Source: Syntrophaceae bacterium UBA5744 (GTDB lineage Bacteria; Desulfobacterota; Syntrophia; Syntrophales; UBA2192). Taken from it: a DNA stretch of 13,080 nt. The stretch's first letter is position 1. Every line of letters begins with the position of its first letter. A program made the translations under genes and the position numbers. Location: assembly GCA_002419215.1 (NCBI GenBank), contig DIFQ01000063.1, positions 1 to 13,080 on the forward strand, written 5' to 3'. Positions 7,634 through 13,080 of the stretch are shown in pieces. The notes below the pieces were generated by a model. It was not told the origin of the DNA and ran no database searches. It saw nothing but the letters and a program-made list of their open reading frames with translations.

Positions 7634-7654
7634 GGGATAAATGCATTTTATCCC
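7634..7654. repeat. Small AT-rich hairpin after the hypothetical gene
   Basis: GGGATAAA (7634-7641) and TTTATCCC (7647-7654) form a perfect eight-base-pair stem around TGCAT, five bases after the plus-strand stop. It lacks a proper T run and may be a weak terminator or 3'-end stabiliser. Confidence 0.4.
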
Positions 7655-7661
7655 TTACACG

Positions 7662-7695
7662 CAAAAGCCCCGCGTCTCTTCCGAGACGCGGGGCT
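7662..7695 (-). terminator. Terminator between convergent genes
   Basis: AGCCCCGCGTCTC (7666-7678) pairs perfectly over 13 bases with GAGACGCGGGGCT (7683-7695) around TTCC. Read on the minus strand it is followed by TTTT, so it best serves the gene ending at 7734. The stem would also slow plus-strand transcription coming from 7629. Confidence 0.75.
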
Positions 7696-7733
7696 CTCGA
7701 CTCATAGCGCTCCCCCTGATTGTTCGGGCGGCT

Positions 7734-8132
7734 TCAACCGACAATGACGGATTTGCCCGACAGCTTCAAAATCAATATGACGATCAAAACGATCAGGAGC
7801 AGGGCGACCAGGATGCCGAGTCCGTTGTCTCCACCGGCTAGTACGCCGTCGGAGGCTTGCGCCAGAAGGTGAATCTGCTCGTCGGTCATGTCCTGCAGCT
7901 TGGCGTTGATCTCATCGGGCGCAAGACCGTACGCCTTGAACTTTTCCTTCACCATTTCGGTTTCGAGAGCCTGTTGAATCTTGCCGATCTCCGTCTCCCT
8001 GGGCCCCTGTCCCGAAGCTCCGGGAGAAGAAACGGAGCCGATCATCCCGGCGGCAGCCGGAGACGAGAACAAACAAAGCAGGTATAGGGTTAGACAAACC
8101 GCCAGGAAGGGTTTTCTGCTTCTTCGGATCAT
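7734..8132 (-). CDS. PA2779-like (DUF6627) small membrane protein
   Basis: The 132-residue product has an N-terminal hydrophobic segment (about 9-28, ending SSPAAAG, possibly a signal peptide), a charged helical middle containing REtEIGKIQQALETEMV and LAPDEINAKLQDMTDEQIH, and a second strong membrane segment at about 106-123 (LGILVALLLIVLIVILIL). This architecture and the A(x)MTDEQI-like helix followed by a glycine-rich LAGGDNGLG hinge fit the PA2779/DUF6627 family as I remember it; the function is unknown, and in Pseudomonas the relative sits beside a C39-type peptidase gene that is absent here. The start is supported by GGAGG (complement of 8139-8143) six bases upstream. The next gene on the same strand ends 87 bases upstream, so they may or may not share a transcript. 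Confidence 0.75.
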   Translation of the reverse strand: MIRRSRKPFLAVCLTLYLLCLFSSPAAAGMIGSVSSPGASGQGPRETEIGKIQQALETEMVKEKFKAYGLAPDEINAKLQDMTDEQIHLLAQASDGVLAGGDNGLGILVALLLIVLIVILILKLSGKSVIVG

Positions 8133-8219
8133 GGCCGACCTCCTCGTCTTTTATTTTTTCATGCTCTTTTTGTCCGCGATTTTCCCGAATGTTTTTTAGA
8201 GCTACCCGACAGCCCATCC

Positions 8220-8636
8220 TTAATCGCGGCCCTTGCCGTGCCCGTGCTTGCCGTTTTTGTGTCCCTTGTCATGCTTCCCTCCGTGCTCCTTGTCATAACG
8301 AGCCTGATGATGGGGCACGTACACGTCGTTGTACCATCGCTCTTTTACAAAATAGACGGGGTGGCCGCAGGCATTGTATTTGTGGCAATGCTTGCTCCAT
8401 TTCTTTTCATGCCCGGGAGGCACATGCACGTAGACTGGCTGATAAACGATGCCGACAGGCGCCGGCCGGACTTCGACGGGCCGCGCATAAATCAGTTCCG
8501 GCTGCGGATAGTTCCCGATGTCGATGCGTCCGTAAAAGCCGGGCTGGCCGACGCTGACCGACACGCTGACATCGGTTGCGTGTGCTGCCGAGGCGGCAAC
8601 AAGGATGGTCATAACGGCTAAAAGAAAATGCTTCAT
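8220..8636 (-). CDS. Secreted histidine-rich protein of unknown function
   Basis: The 138-residue product begins with a clear Sec signal peptide (MKHFLLAVMTILVAASAAHA, cleavage after AHA at 20), so it is periplasmic or secreted. The mature part has GQPGFYGRIDIGNYPQPELI, a proline- and valine-rich section, VPPGHEKKWSKHCHKYNACG with Cys84 and Cys90, PVYFVKERWYNDVYVPHH, and a tail of repeated His, Lys and Gly (about 111-138). From memory this resembles a widespread proteobacterial hypothetical family, often with His-rich tails. The two cysteines could form a disulphide and the tail could bind metal, but that is inference. The frame opens further upstream (8687), but the ATG at 8636 has GAGAGGAG six bases before it and starts exactly at the signal peptide, so I use it. 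Confidence 0.78.
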   Translation of the reverse strand: MKHFLLAVMTILVAASAAHATDVSVSVSVGQPGFYGRIDIGNYPQPELIYARPVEVRPAPVGIVYQPVYVHVPPGHEKKWSKHCHKYNACGHPVYFVKERWYNDVYVPHHQARYDKEHGGKHDKGHKNGKHGHGKGRD

Positions 8637-8658
8637 GCTGGGCTCCTCTCTGTTTGTT

Positions 8659-8814
8659 TTACATGCGGTTGGCTGCATCCGAACCATTAAACGAATCAGT
8701 GCGATCCTGGTTTACATGGATCAATCGGTTTTTTCCCATAAATGCTTTAATTGCTTGGACAAAATCATATCTGTCCGGCTCATCGGAGCAGAAATCCATG
8801 GGAGTCATATTCAT
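8659..8814 (-). CDS. Possible small protein of 51 residues, uncertain
   Basis: On the minus strand an ATG at 8814 opens 51 codons ending in TAA at 8659, 22 bases before the start of the secreted His-rich protein. The product is polar and protein-like in composition (for example SDEPDRYDFVQAIKAFMGKN), with no membrane segment or known motif. No ribosome-binding site is visible before 8814 or before the in-frame ATG at 8808, and the frame stays open another 90 or so bases upstream without a start. It could be a small upstream gene of the same transcript, a decayed gene end, or chance. Confidence 0.28.
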   Translation of the reverse strand: MNMTPMDFCSDEPDRYDFVQAIKAFMGKNRLIHVNQDRTDSFNGSDAANRM

Positions 8815-8890
8815 GTTCTGTGTTTTTTGTAGTGAAAAACTCCTTAACCTAAGAGGAGGCTGACTGCCACTTTTTTTAAACTAACCTGTT

Positions 8891-8945
8891 TGGGAAGTCC
8901 CTAATTTACAAATTAGCGAATGAGTTAGCAGGGGACGAAAGTTCC
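8891..8945. repeat. Cluster of nested dyads
   Basis: Three inverted repeats lie within 55 bases: GGGA-AG-TCCC (8892-8901), CTAATTT-AC-AAATTAG (8901-8916, perfect) and GGGGAC-GAAA-GTTCCC (8931-8946, one G-T pair). In addition GTCCC (8897-8901) can pair with GGGAC (8932-8936) to enclose the AT-rich palindrome. No T run follows. It could be an operator, a recombination or attachment remnant, or a structured RNA element. Confidence 0.45.
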
Positions 8946-9184
8946 CTGGCACAGTTGGAGAAGATGGAGGTCATGTGGGAATGCGTCTGGGCGTAGAAGC
9001 AAATAAATCAGTGTCGCAAGATTTAGGTGAACGTTTAGGGAATATCAATTCGACCATTCCCAGCGATAACCGTCTGAGGTTTGATGCATTGTTCGGGAAG
9101 GATTCGATATGAAAATGGCCGAAGGAAGGTAAAAAGAGATCATAAAAGAAGTCGATTCTGGTTAGCAATAGGTTAGCAAATAAT

Positions 9185-9220
9185 TGAAAAGGGGTTAGGC
9201 AAATCGCCTAACCCCTTGAT
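9185..9220 (-). terminator. Terminator of the serS-tRNA unit
   Basis: AAGGGGTTAGGC (9189-9200) and GCCTAACCCCTT (9206-9217) form a perfect 12-base-pair stem with a five-base loop. On the minus strand it lies just past the 3' end of tRNA-Arg and is followed by TTCAATT, continuing the T of the stem end, so it is the natural end of the leftward tRNA transcript. Confidence 0.8.
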
Positions 9221-9223
9221 TTT

Positions 9224-9300
9224 TGGCGCGCCCTCTAGGGCTCGAACCTAGGACCTTTGGATTCGTAGTCCAACGCTCTATCCAACTGAGCTAAGGGCGC
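9224..9300 (-). tRNA. tRNA-Arg(ACG)
   Basis: Complete cloverleaf on the minus strand. Acceptor GCGCCCT (complement of 9294-9300) pairs with AGGGCGC, the discriminator is G and CCA is encoded at 9226-9224. The D-arm is AGCTCAGTTGGATAGAGC, the anticodon stem TTGGA/TCCAA encloses CTACGAA, giving anticodon ACG (inosine at position 34 expected, reading CGU, CGC and CGA), and the T-arm contains GGTTCGAGCC. It is the last RNA gene before the terminator and its 3' end faces the accessory region. Confidence 0.97.
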
Positions 9301-9320
9301 GCTTTATTCGGTTGTAAAAA

Positions 9321-9415
<95 letters not shown>

Positions 9416-9434
9416 GCGAGTAGGCCTCTATTTT

Positions 9435-9502
9435 CACCCTCACCCGGCCTCTCCCGTCAAGGGAGAGGAGCCTTGTGGTAGCCTCTCTTCCGGGAGAGAG
9501 GC
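9435..9502. repeat. REP-like palindromic repeat between the serine tRNAs
   Basis: CACCCTCACCCGG is followed by CCTCTCCC (9448-9455) pairing with GGGAGAGG (9461-9468), then a second dyad GCCTCTCT (9481-9488) with AGAGAGGC (9495-9502). The CACCCTCACCC-plus-CTCTCC signature recurs at 13057-13078. This is the style of dispersed extragenic palindromes common in GC-rich Proteobacteria. Confidence 0.6.
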
Positions 9503-9535
9503 GTTACCCCAAAGGGACAGGTGTATGTTCTATTC

Positions 9536-9621
9536 TGGCGGAGGGAGCAGGATTCGAACCCGCGAACCTTTCGGTTAACGGTTTTCAAGACCGCCGCCTT
9601 AGACCACTCGGCCATCCCTCC
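9536..9621 (-). tRNA. tRNA-Ser(TGA)
   Basis: Class II tRNA on the minus strand. Acceptor GGAGGGA (complement of 9615-9621) pairs with TCCCTCC, with G and encoded CCA. The D-arm is GGCCGAGTGGTCTAAGGC, the anticodon loop CTTGAAA gives TGA (reads UCN codons, mainly UCA), the variable arm is AACCGAAAGGTT and the T-loop TTCGAAT. It is the first RNA gene downstream of serS, 68 bases after its stop. Confidence 0.97.
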
Positions 9622-9643
9622 GGCGTTGCCCGTTTGCTGCGAA

Positions 9644-9685
9644 CCGGCCGGGTCAGGCCGGCAGGATACCCGTTTAGGAAAACGG
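9644..9685 (-). repeat. Two hairpins just after serS
   Basis: CCGTTT (9670-9675) pairs with AAACGG (9680-9685), and CCGGCC (9644-9649) pairs with GGCCGG (9656-9661). Neither is followed by a T run on the minus strand, so they probably act as RNA processing or stability signals and let transcription pass into the serine tRNA rather than ending the serS transcript. Confidence 0.4.
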
Positions 9686-9689
9686 CATA

Positions 9690-10970
9690 TTACCCGCCGG
9701 CGGGTATTCTGTCAATCCCTTTCATGTAAGGTCGAAGGGGCTCGGGGATGACGACGCTGCCGTCCTTCTGCTGGTAATTTTCCAGGATGGCCACCACGGT
9801 GCGTCCCACGGCAAGGCCCGAGCCGTTGAGAGTGTGGACGAACTCGACCTTCCCGGTGCCCTCGCGGCGGAAGCGGATCGAGGCCCGGCGGGCCTGGAAG
9901 TCGCCGAAGTTGCTGCACGAGGAGATCTCGCGGTAGAGGTTCTGGCCAGGCAGCCACACCTCCAAATCGTAGGTCTTTGCCGAGGAGAACCCCAGGTCGG
10001 CCGTGCAGAGGCTCACCGTGCGGAAGTGGAGGCCCAGGGTCTTGAGGATATCCTCGGCATCCAGGGTGAGCTTCTCGAGTTCGTCGTAGGAGGTCTCGGG
10101 GGCAGAGAACTTCACGAGCTCCACCTTGTTGAACTGGTGCTGGCGGATGAGACCGCGGGTGTCCTTCCCGTAGGAGCCCGCCTCGCTTCTGAAGCAGGGC
10201 GAGTAGGCCACGTAGTAGACGGGCAGGTCTTTCTCGCTCAAGATCTCGTCGCGGTGGATGTTCGTGACGGGGACCTCGGCCGTGGGGATCATGTAGTAGT
10301 CCATCCCTTCGATCTTGAAGAGGTCCTCGGCGAACTTCGGCAGCTGCCCCGTGCCGGTCATGCTCTCCTTGTTGACCATGAAGGGCGTGAGGACCTCCGT
10401 GTAGGTGTGCTGGAAGGTGTGCAGGTCGAGCATGTAGTTGATGAGGGCCCTCTCCAGCTTGGCGCCCCAGCCGCGATACAGGGTGAAGCGCGCCCCGGTG
10501 ATCTTGGCGCCGCAGGCGAAGTCGAGGATTTTCAAATTTTCGCCGATGTCCCAGTGGGGCTTGGGCTCGAAGTCGAAGACGGGCTTTTCGCCCCAGTGGC
10601 GGACGACGGGGTTGTCCTCGGAGCTGTTGCCGTACTCGACGGAGTCGTGCTGGACGTTGGGGATGACCATGACGAAAGCCTGGATGTCCGCATCCACCTG
10701 GGCCAGCTCGGCGTCGAGGGCCTTGATCCTATCCGAGATGGTCGCCATCTTCGCCACGAGCTCGGAGGCGTCCTTTTTCTCTTTCTTCAGGGTCCCGATC
10801 TCCTTGGAGGCCTTGTTGCGCTCGCCCCGGAGGGCCTCCACCTCCTGGAGGATGTCCCTGCGGCGCTTCTCGGAGTTGACGAAGGGGGCAAAGTCGATCT
10901 CCTGCCCCCGCTCGAGCATCTTGCGGCGGACGAGGTCGGTGTTTTCCCTCAAAAACTTGACGTCCAGCAT
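9690..10970 (-). CDS. serS: Serine--tRNA ligase (SerRS)
   Basis: Charges tRNA-Ser with serine using ATP in the cytoplasm; also makes the Ser-tRNA(Sec) precursor where selenocysteine is used. The 426-residue product has the normal length and plan: an N-terminal antiparallel coiled-coil arm (about 27-100) that contacts the long variable arm of tRNA-Ser, then the class II core with TGTGQLPKFAEDLFKI (205-220), PTAEVPVTN (229-237), motif 2 SPCFRSEAGSYGKDTRG (257-273) and motif 3 NGSGLAVGRTV (382-392). The ATG at 10970 has GAGGAG eight bases upstream and begins MLDVKFLREN as in relatives; the earlier in-frame ATG at 10997 has no such support. Two cognate serine tRNAs follow in the same direction, so enzyme and substrate genes are probably co-transcribed and end at the terminator near 9189-9217. 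Confidence 0.98.
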   Translation of the reverse strand: MLDVKFLRENTDLVRRKMLERGQEIDFAPFVNSEKRRRDILQEVEALRGERNKASKEIGTLKKEKKDASELVAKMATISDRIKALDAELAQVDADIQAFVMVIPNVQHDSVEYGNSSEDNPVVRHWGEKPVFDFEPKPHWDIGENLKILDFACGAKITGARFTLYRGWGAKLERALINYMLDLHTFQHTYTEVLTPFMVNKESMTGTGQLPKFAEDLFKIEGMDYYMIPTAEVPVTNIHRDEILSEKDLPVYYVAYSPCFRSEAGSYGKDTRGLIRQHQFNKVELVKFSAPETSYDELEKLTLDAEDILKTLGLHFRTVSLCTADLGFSSAKTYDLEVWLPGQNLYREISSCSNFGDFQARRASIRFRREGTGKVEFVHTLNGSGLAVGRTVVAILENYQQKDGSVVIPEPLRPYMKGIDRIPAGG

Positions 10971-11377
10971 GATCTTATCTCCTCTGTGGACTGGCAAACT
11001 GGGTGGTGAGAAAGCCTTTCAGAAGACAATTTCCCTTATCACTTCAACGTCTTAACGTCAATGATTTTGTCTCGCAGGAACTCCCGGGACGCCCTGGCGT
11101 CCTGTCTCGGAAATAAGTTAACCTTGCATTCACAGCGACTGAGCGGGATTCAATATCCCGACGAGCGGAATACAGACAAGTCGTCATCGCGAGGAGGCGA
11201 AGCCGACGCGGCGATCTGCCGTTGAGAACGCCTGAAGATGAGAGAAGTTCTTAATCGTTGATTGCCACGGCTCGCGAGGCTCGCCTCGCAATGACATTGT
11301 TTTTACCGGCTCTCGAAGGAAGAAGCCCGCGAGGGAAACTGTGGACAATAGCGTAAACTAATTTCTGGGACACGACA
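10971..11377. other. serS-murJ intergenic region
   Basis: About 400 bases without a gene. It contains a weak possible serS promoter (TTGACG at 11061-11056 on the minus strand with a poor -10), a compact GGACGC-CCTG-GCGTCC hairpin at 11087-11102, a CGGGAT-TCAAT-ATCCCG hairpin at 11144-11160 and the MITE-like element at 11183-11295. The length of the gap suggests that serS has its own promoter rather than relying on murJ. Confidence 0.5.
11183..11295. mobile_element. MITE-like palindromic element of 113 bp
   Basis: The ends are inverted: GTCATCGCGAGG on the left and GTCATTGCGAGG read inward from the right match at 11 of 12 positions, and similarity continues with gaps to GGC(G/A)ATC about 35 bases in. 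The interior has no open frame. Ends of the form GTCATTGCGAGG...GCAATC are, from memory, a repeat found in several GC-rich bacterial groups. No clear target duplication is visible. It is non-coding and would depend on a transposase elsewhere. Confidence 0.7.
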
Positions 11378-12976
11378 CTAGGGCCGGCCGAGCTTGCGGC
11401 GGATCATGGAGAGAAGCGTCGTCGTTTCGGGGCATCGAAGGGCGAAGGCCGAAGCCGCGAAAACGGAGATCCCCACGGCAACCCCTGCCGCCAGGACCGT
11501 AAAGCGGTGCCGGAAGGGGGCTGTGACGTCCCAACCGAGGGTGTGGGTGGTGAGGGCCACGGCGGCCCACATCAGGATCGATGCCGCCGCGACGCGGGCA
11601 ATCGATCGCCAGAACGCGGCGTCGAGAAATGCCCCGATCCGTTTCCGCAGCAAGAAGCCCAGCGTGAGGACGTTGACGGCCGAGGCGATGGAGGTGGCGA
11701 AGGCCAGACCGCTGTGCTTCATGGGGAACATGAGGGCAACGCTGCAAAGGGTGTTGACGATGAGGGCCACCACGGCAATCCGGACGGGGGTCTTCGTGTC
11801 CTGCAGCGCGTAGAAGGCCGCCACGACCACCCGGATGGTGGAGAAGGCCCAGAGGCCCACGGTGTACCAGAAAAGCGCCTGGGCCGTGAGCACCGACGAG
11901 CGCGGGTCGAACTGGCCCCGCTGGAAGAGCACCGAGATGATGGGCTCGCGAAGCACGATGATCCCGATCATCGCGGGGATCGTGATGAAGAGCATGAGGC
12001 GGAGCGAAAAGGAAATCGTCTTCTTCATCTCCTCGTAATGCCCGCGAGCCACCTGCTCGGAGAAGCTCGGCAGGGCCGCGGTGCCGATGGCGATGCCGAA
12101 GATCCCCAGGGGCAGCTCCACGATGCGGTCGGCGTAGTAGAGAAACGACACGCTCCCCTCGGGCAGGAAAGAGGCGAGCAGCGTGCTGATGAAGATGTTG
12201 ATCTGGTAGACGGCGGCCCCGAAGGCGGCCGGAAGCATGAGGGCGCCGATCCGCCGCACGCCCGTGTGCCCGAAGTGGAAGTTGGGCATGAGTACAACCC
12301 CCAGCTTGAACAGCACGGGCAGCTGCACCGCCAGCTGTAAAAGCCCCCCGATCATGACGCCGACGGCCAGCGCCAGGATGGGCTCGGCGAAGAAGTCCCT
12401 CAGGAAGAGCGCCGCCCCGATCATGCTCAGGTTCAGGATGACGGGCGAGAGGGCCGGCGTGGCGAAGTGCCTCAGCGAGTTCAGGATTCCCATGCACAGG
12501 GCCACCAGGGAGATGAAGAAGATGTAGGGGAACATGATCCGGGTGAGCAGTACCGTGAGGGCGTACTTGTCCGGGGTGGCCCGGAAGCCGGGGGCCATAA
12601 CCGTGACGATGGCGGGCGAAAAAATGACGCCCGCAAGCGAGATGACCACGAGGATGACGGAAAGGAACGTAAAGGCCACCCGGGCCAGTTCGAAGGCATC
12701 TTCCCGGGATTTCGTCTTGAGGTACTCCGTGAAGACGGGCACGAAGGCGATGGTGAGCGACCCCTCGGCGAACAGGCGCCGCAGCAGGTTCGGGATCCGG
12801 AAGGCGACAAAAAAGGCGTCCGTGGCAAGGCCCGCGCCGAAGAAGCGTGCCACGATGACATCGCGGATGAAGCCGAAGACGCGCGAGAGCATCGTGGCAA
12901 GCCCCACCACGCCCGCCGCCCTGGCGACGCGGTGGTTCTCGGTTTCGGGAACGGGCTGTTGGATACCCATGGTCAT
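11378..12976 (-). CDS. murJ: Lipid II flippase MurJ (MviN family)
   Basis: Multidrug/oligosaccharidyl-lipid/polysaccharide (MOP) superfamily transporter that moves undecaprenyl-linked lipid II across the inner membrane for peptidoglycan synthesis. The 532-residue product has many hydrophobic segments consistent with about 14 helices. The N-terminal signature LSRVFGFIRDVIVARFFGAG (30-49), then TDAFFVAF and PNLLRRLFAEGS, keeps the residues known to matter in E. coli MurJ: Arg32, Arg38, Asp53 and Arg66 correspond to Arg18, Arg24, Asp39 and Arg52, and ADRIVELPLG keeps the Asp-Arg pair equivalent to 269-270. The ATG at 12976 is six bases after AGG. The frame also allows a TTG at 12994, but that lies in the edge of a palindromic repeat, so I prefer the ATG. 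It ends 407 bases before serS. Confidence 0.96.
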   Translation of the reverse strand: MTMGIQQPVPETENHRVARAAGVVGLATMLSRVFGFIRDVIVARFFGAGLATDAFFVAFRIPNLLRRLFAEGSLTIAFVPVFTEYLKTKSREDAFELARVAFTFLSVILVVISLAGVIFSPAIVTVMAPGFRATPDKYALTVLLTRIMFPYIFFISLVALCMGILNSLRHFATPALSPVILNLSMIGAALFLRDFFAEPILALAVGVMIGGLLQLAVQLPVLFKLGVVLMPNFHFGHTGVRRIGALMLPAAFGAAVYQINIFISTLLASFLPEGSVSFLYYADRIVELPLGIFGIAIGTAALPSFSEQVARGHYEEMKKTISFSLRLMLFITIPAMIGIIVLREPIISVLFQRGQFDPRSSVLTAQALFWYTVGLWAFSTIRVVVAAFYALQDTKTPVRIAVVALIVNTLCSVALMFPMKHSGLAFATSIASAVNVLTLGFLLRKRIGAFLDAAFWRSIARVAAASILMWAAVALTTHTLGWDVTAPFRHRFTVLAAGVAVGISVFAASAFALRCPETTTLLSMIRRKLGRP

Positions 12977-12998
12977 CGGGGACCTGTCCTTCAACTTC

Positions 12999-13078
12999 CT
13001 CTCCCCCGGCGGGAGAGCCCTTCGGTCGGCTCAGGGTCGTGAGCCTGTAGAACTATCACCCTCACCCCGACCCTCTCC
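12999..13078. repeat. REP-like palindromes upstream of murJ
   Basis: CTCTCCC-CCGGC-GGGAGAG (12999-13017) and GGCTCA-GGGTCG-TGAGCC (13028-13045) are perfect dyads. CACCCTCACCCCGACCCTCTCC (13057-13078) repeats the signature of the copy at 9435-9468 and is cut by the window end. The first dyad lies just before the murJ start and may affect its expression. Confidence 0.6.
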
Positions 13079-13080
13079 AG

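Larger units (their letters stand above)
8637..9186. other. AT-rich gap between the secreted-protein gene and the tRNA cluster
   Basis: About 550 bases with lower GC than the flanking genes. It holds one doubtful 51-codon frame on the minus strand (8659-8814), a cluster of dyads at 8891-8945, an open 62-codon plus-strand stretch (8924-9109) without a good start, and a tandem GGTTAGCAA at 9160 and 9171. I see no recognisable gene, integrase remnant or RNA. It lies directly 3' of tRNA-Arg and may be decayed mobile DNA. Confidence 0.5.

Noticed and set aside
5747..8932. Shared AGTTAGCAGG at 5747-5756 and 8923-8932 as possible attachment sites
   Set aside because: Ten-base matches are expected by chance many times in 13 kb, and neither lies at a clear element edge.
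8981..9112. Plus-strand 43-codon frame (starting MRLGVEANKS) within a longer open stretch from 8924
   Set aside because: GGAGG is ten bases upstream, but the product matches nothing I know and is short; I could not tell it from chance. I also checked it as an integrase remnant and saw no integrase motif.
9834..11009. Long plus-strand open frame of 391 codons
   Set aside because: It is the antisense of serS. The product is rich in Gly, Val, Glu and Leu with no motif, and arises from high GC in the real gene.
10971..11061. Promoter for serS with TTGACG at 11061-11056
   Set aside because: The -10 box at the right spacing (TAAGGG) matches consensus poorly, so I did not list it as a feature.
11507..12340. 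Long plus-strand open frame of 277 codons, and a 379-codon minus-strand frame at 11358-12497
   Set aside because: Both are out-of-frame shadows of murJ, with low-complexity Glu/Gly/His/Arg composition.

Overview
The window looks like a chromosomal stretch of a GC-rich Gram-negative bacterium. My best guess is a deltaproteobacterium (Desulfobacterota, Syntrophales-like), inferred from the general character of SerRS and MurJ, the dispersed palindromic repeats and the envelope genes; this was not tested by any search. The right third (about 9224-13080) is housekeeping backbone on the minus strand: murJ, serS and then tRNA-Ser(UGA), tRNA-Ser(GCU) and tRNA-Arg(ACG). The left two thirds is accessory DNA lying on the 3' side of tRNA-Arg, a typical integration position.

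Layout from left to right. 1-104 is AT-rich DNA with no gene. 105-5727 holds a complete type III restriction-modification operon on the minus strand, in the order res (ATP-dependent restriction subunit) then mod (adenine-N6 methyltransferase), with 16 bases between them. 5728-5967 is a regulatory gap with a candidate leftward promoter, an overlapping candidate rightward promoter and a very strong rightward terminator. 5968-7629 carries three plus-strand genes: a T4-type (GH24) phage lysozyme, a permuted NlpC/P60 (YiiX-like) hydrolase whose 3' end appears to run on beyond its natural stop, and an unrecognised 130-residue protein. A hairpin at 7666-7695 separates these from two minus-strand envelope genes: a PA2779-like (DUF6627) small membrane protein and a secreted His-rich protein. 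About 550 bases without a convincing gene follow (one doubtful 51-codon ORF and a cluster of dyads), then the tRNA terminator.

How the parts work together. The restriction pair should form a Mod/Res complex that methylates one strand of an asymmetric site and cuts foreign DNA after ATP-driven communication between sites. The lysozyme and the hydrolase are both plausible cell-wall enzymes and look like a remnant phage lysis module, since no holin, structural gene or integrase is visible. serS and its two cognate serine tRNAs form one transcription unit that can read through to a good terminator after tRNA-Arg. MurJ supplies the lipid II flippase for peptidoglycan synthesis.

The points most worth a second look are: the res-before-mod order; a nuclease site in Res reading PD...EVT where PD...ExK is expected; an AT-rich patch limited to the Mod target-recognition region; a long Mod C-terminal region with no obvious role; a promoter/terminator pair upstream of the lysozyme that could make a small RNA; a partly decayed near-copy of the 7666 terminator inside the hydrolase reading frame; a 113-bp MITE-like element between serS and murJ; and related palindromic repeats near the tRNAs and in front of murJ. 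I did not find a clearly new multi-gene system; the restriction operon is a recognisable type with unusual details.
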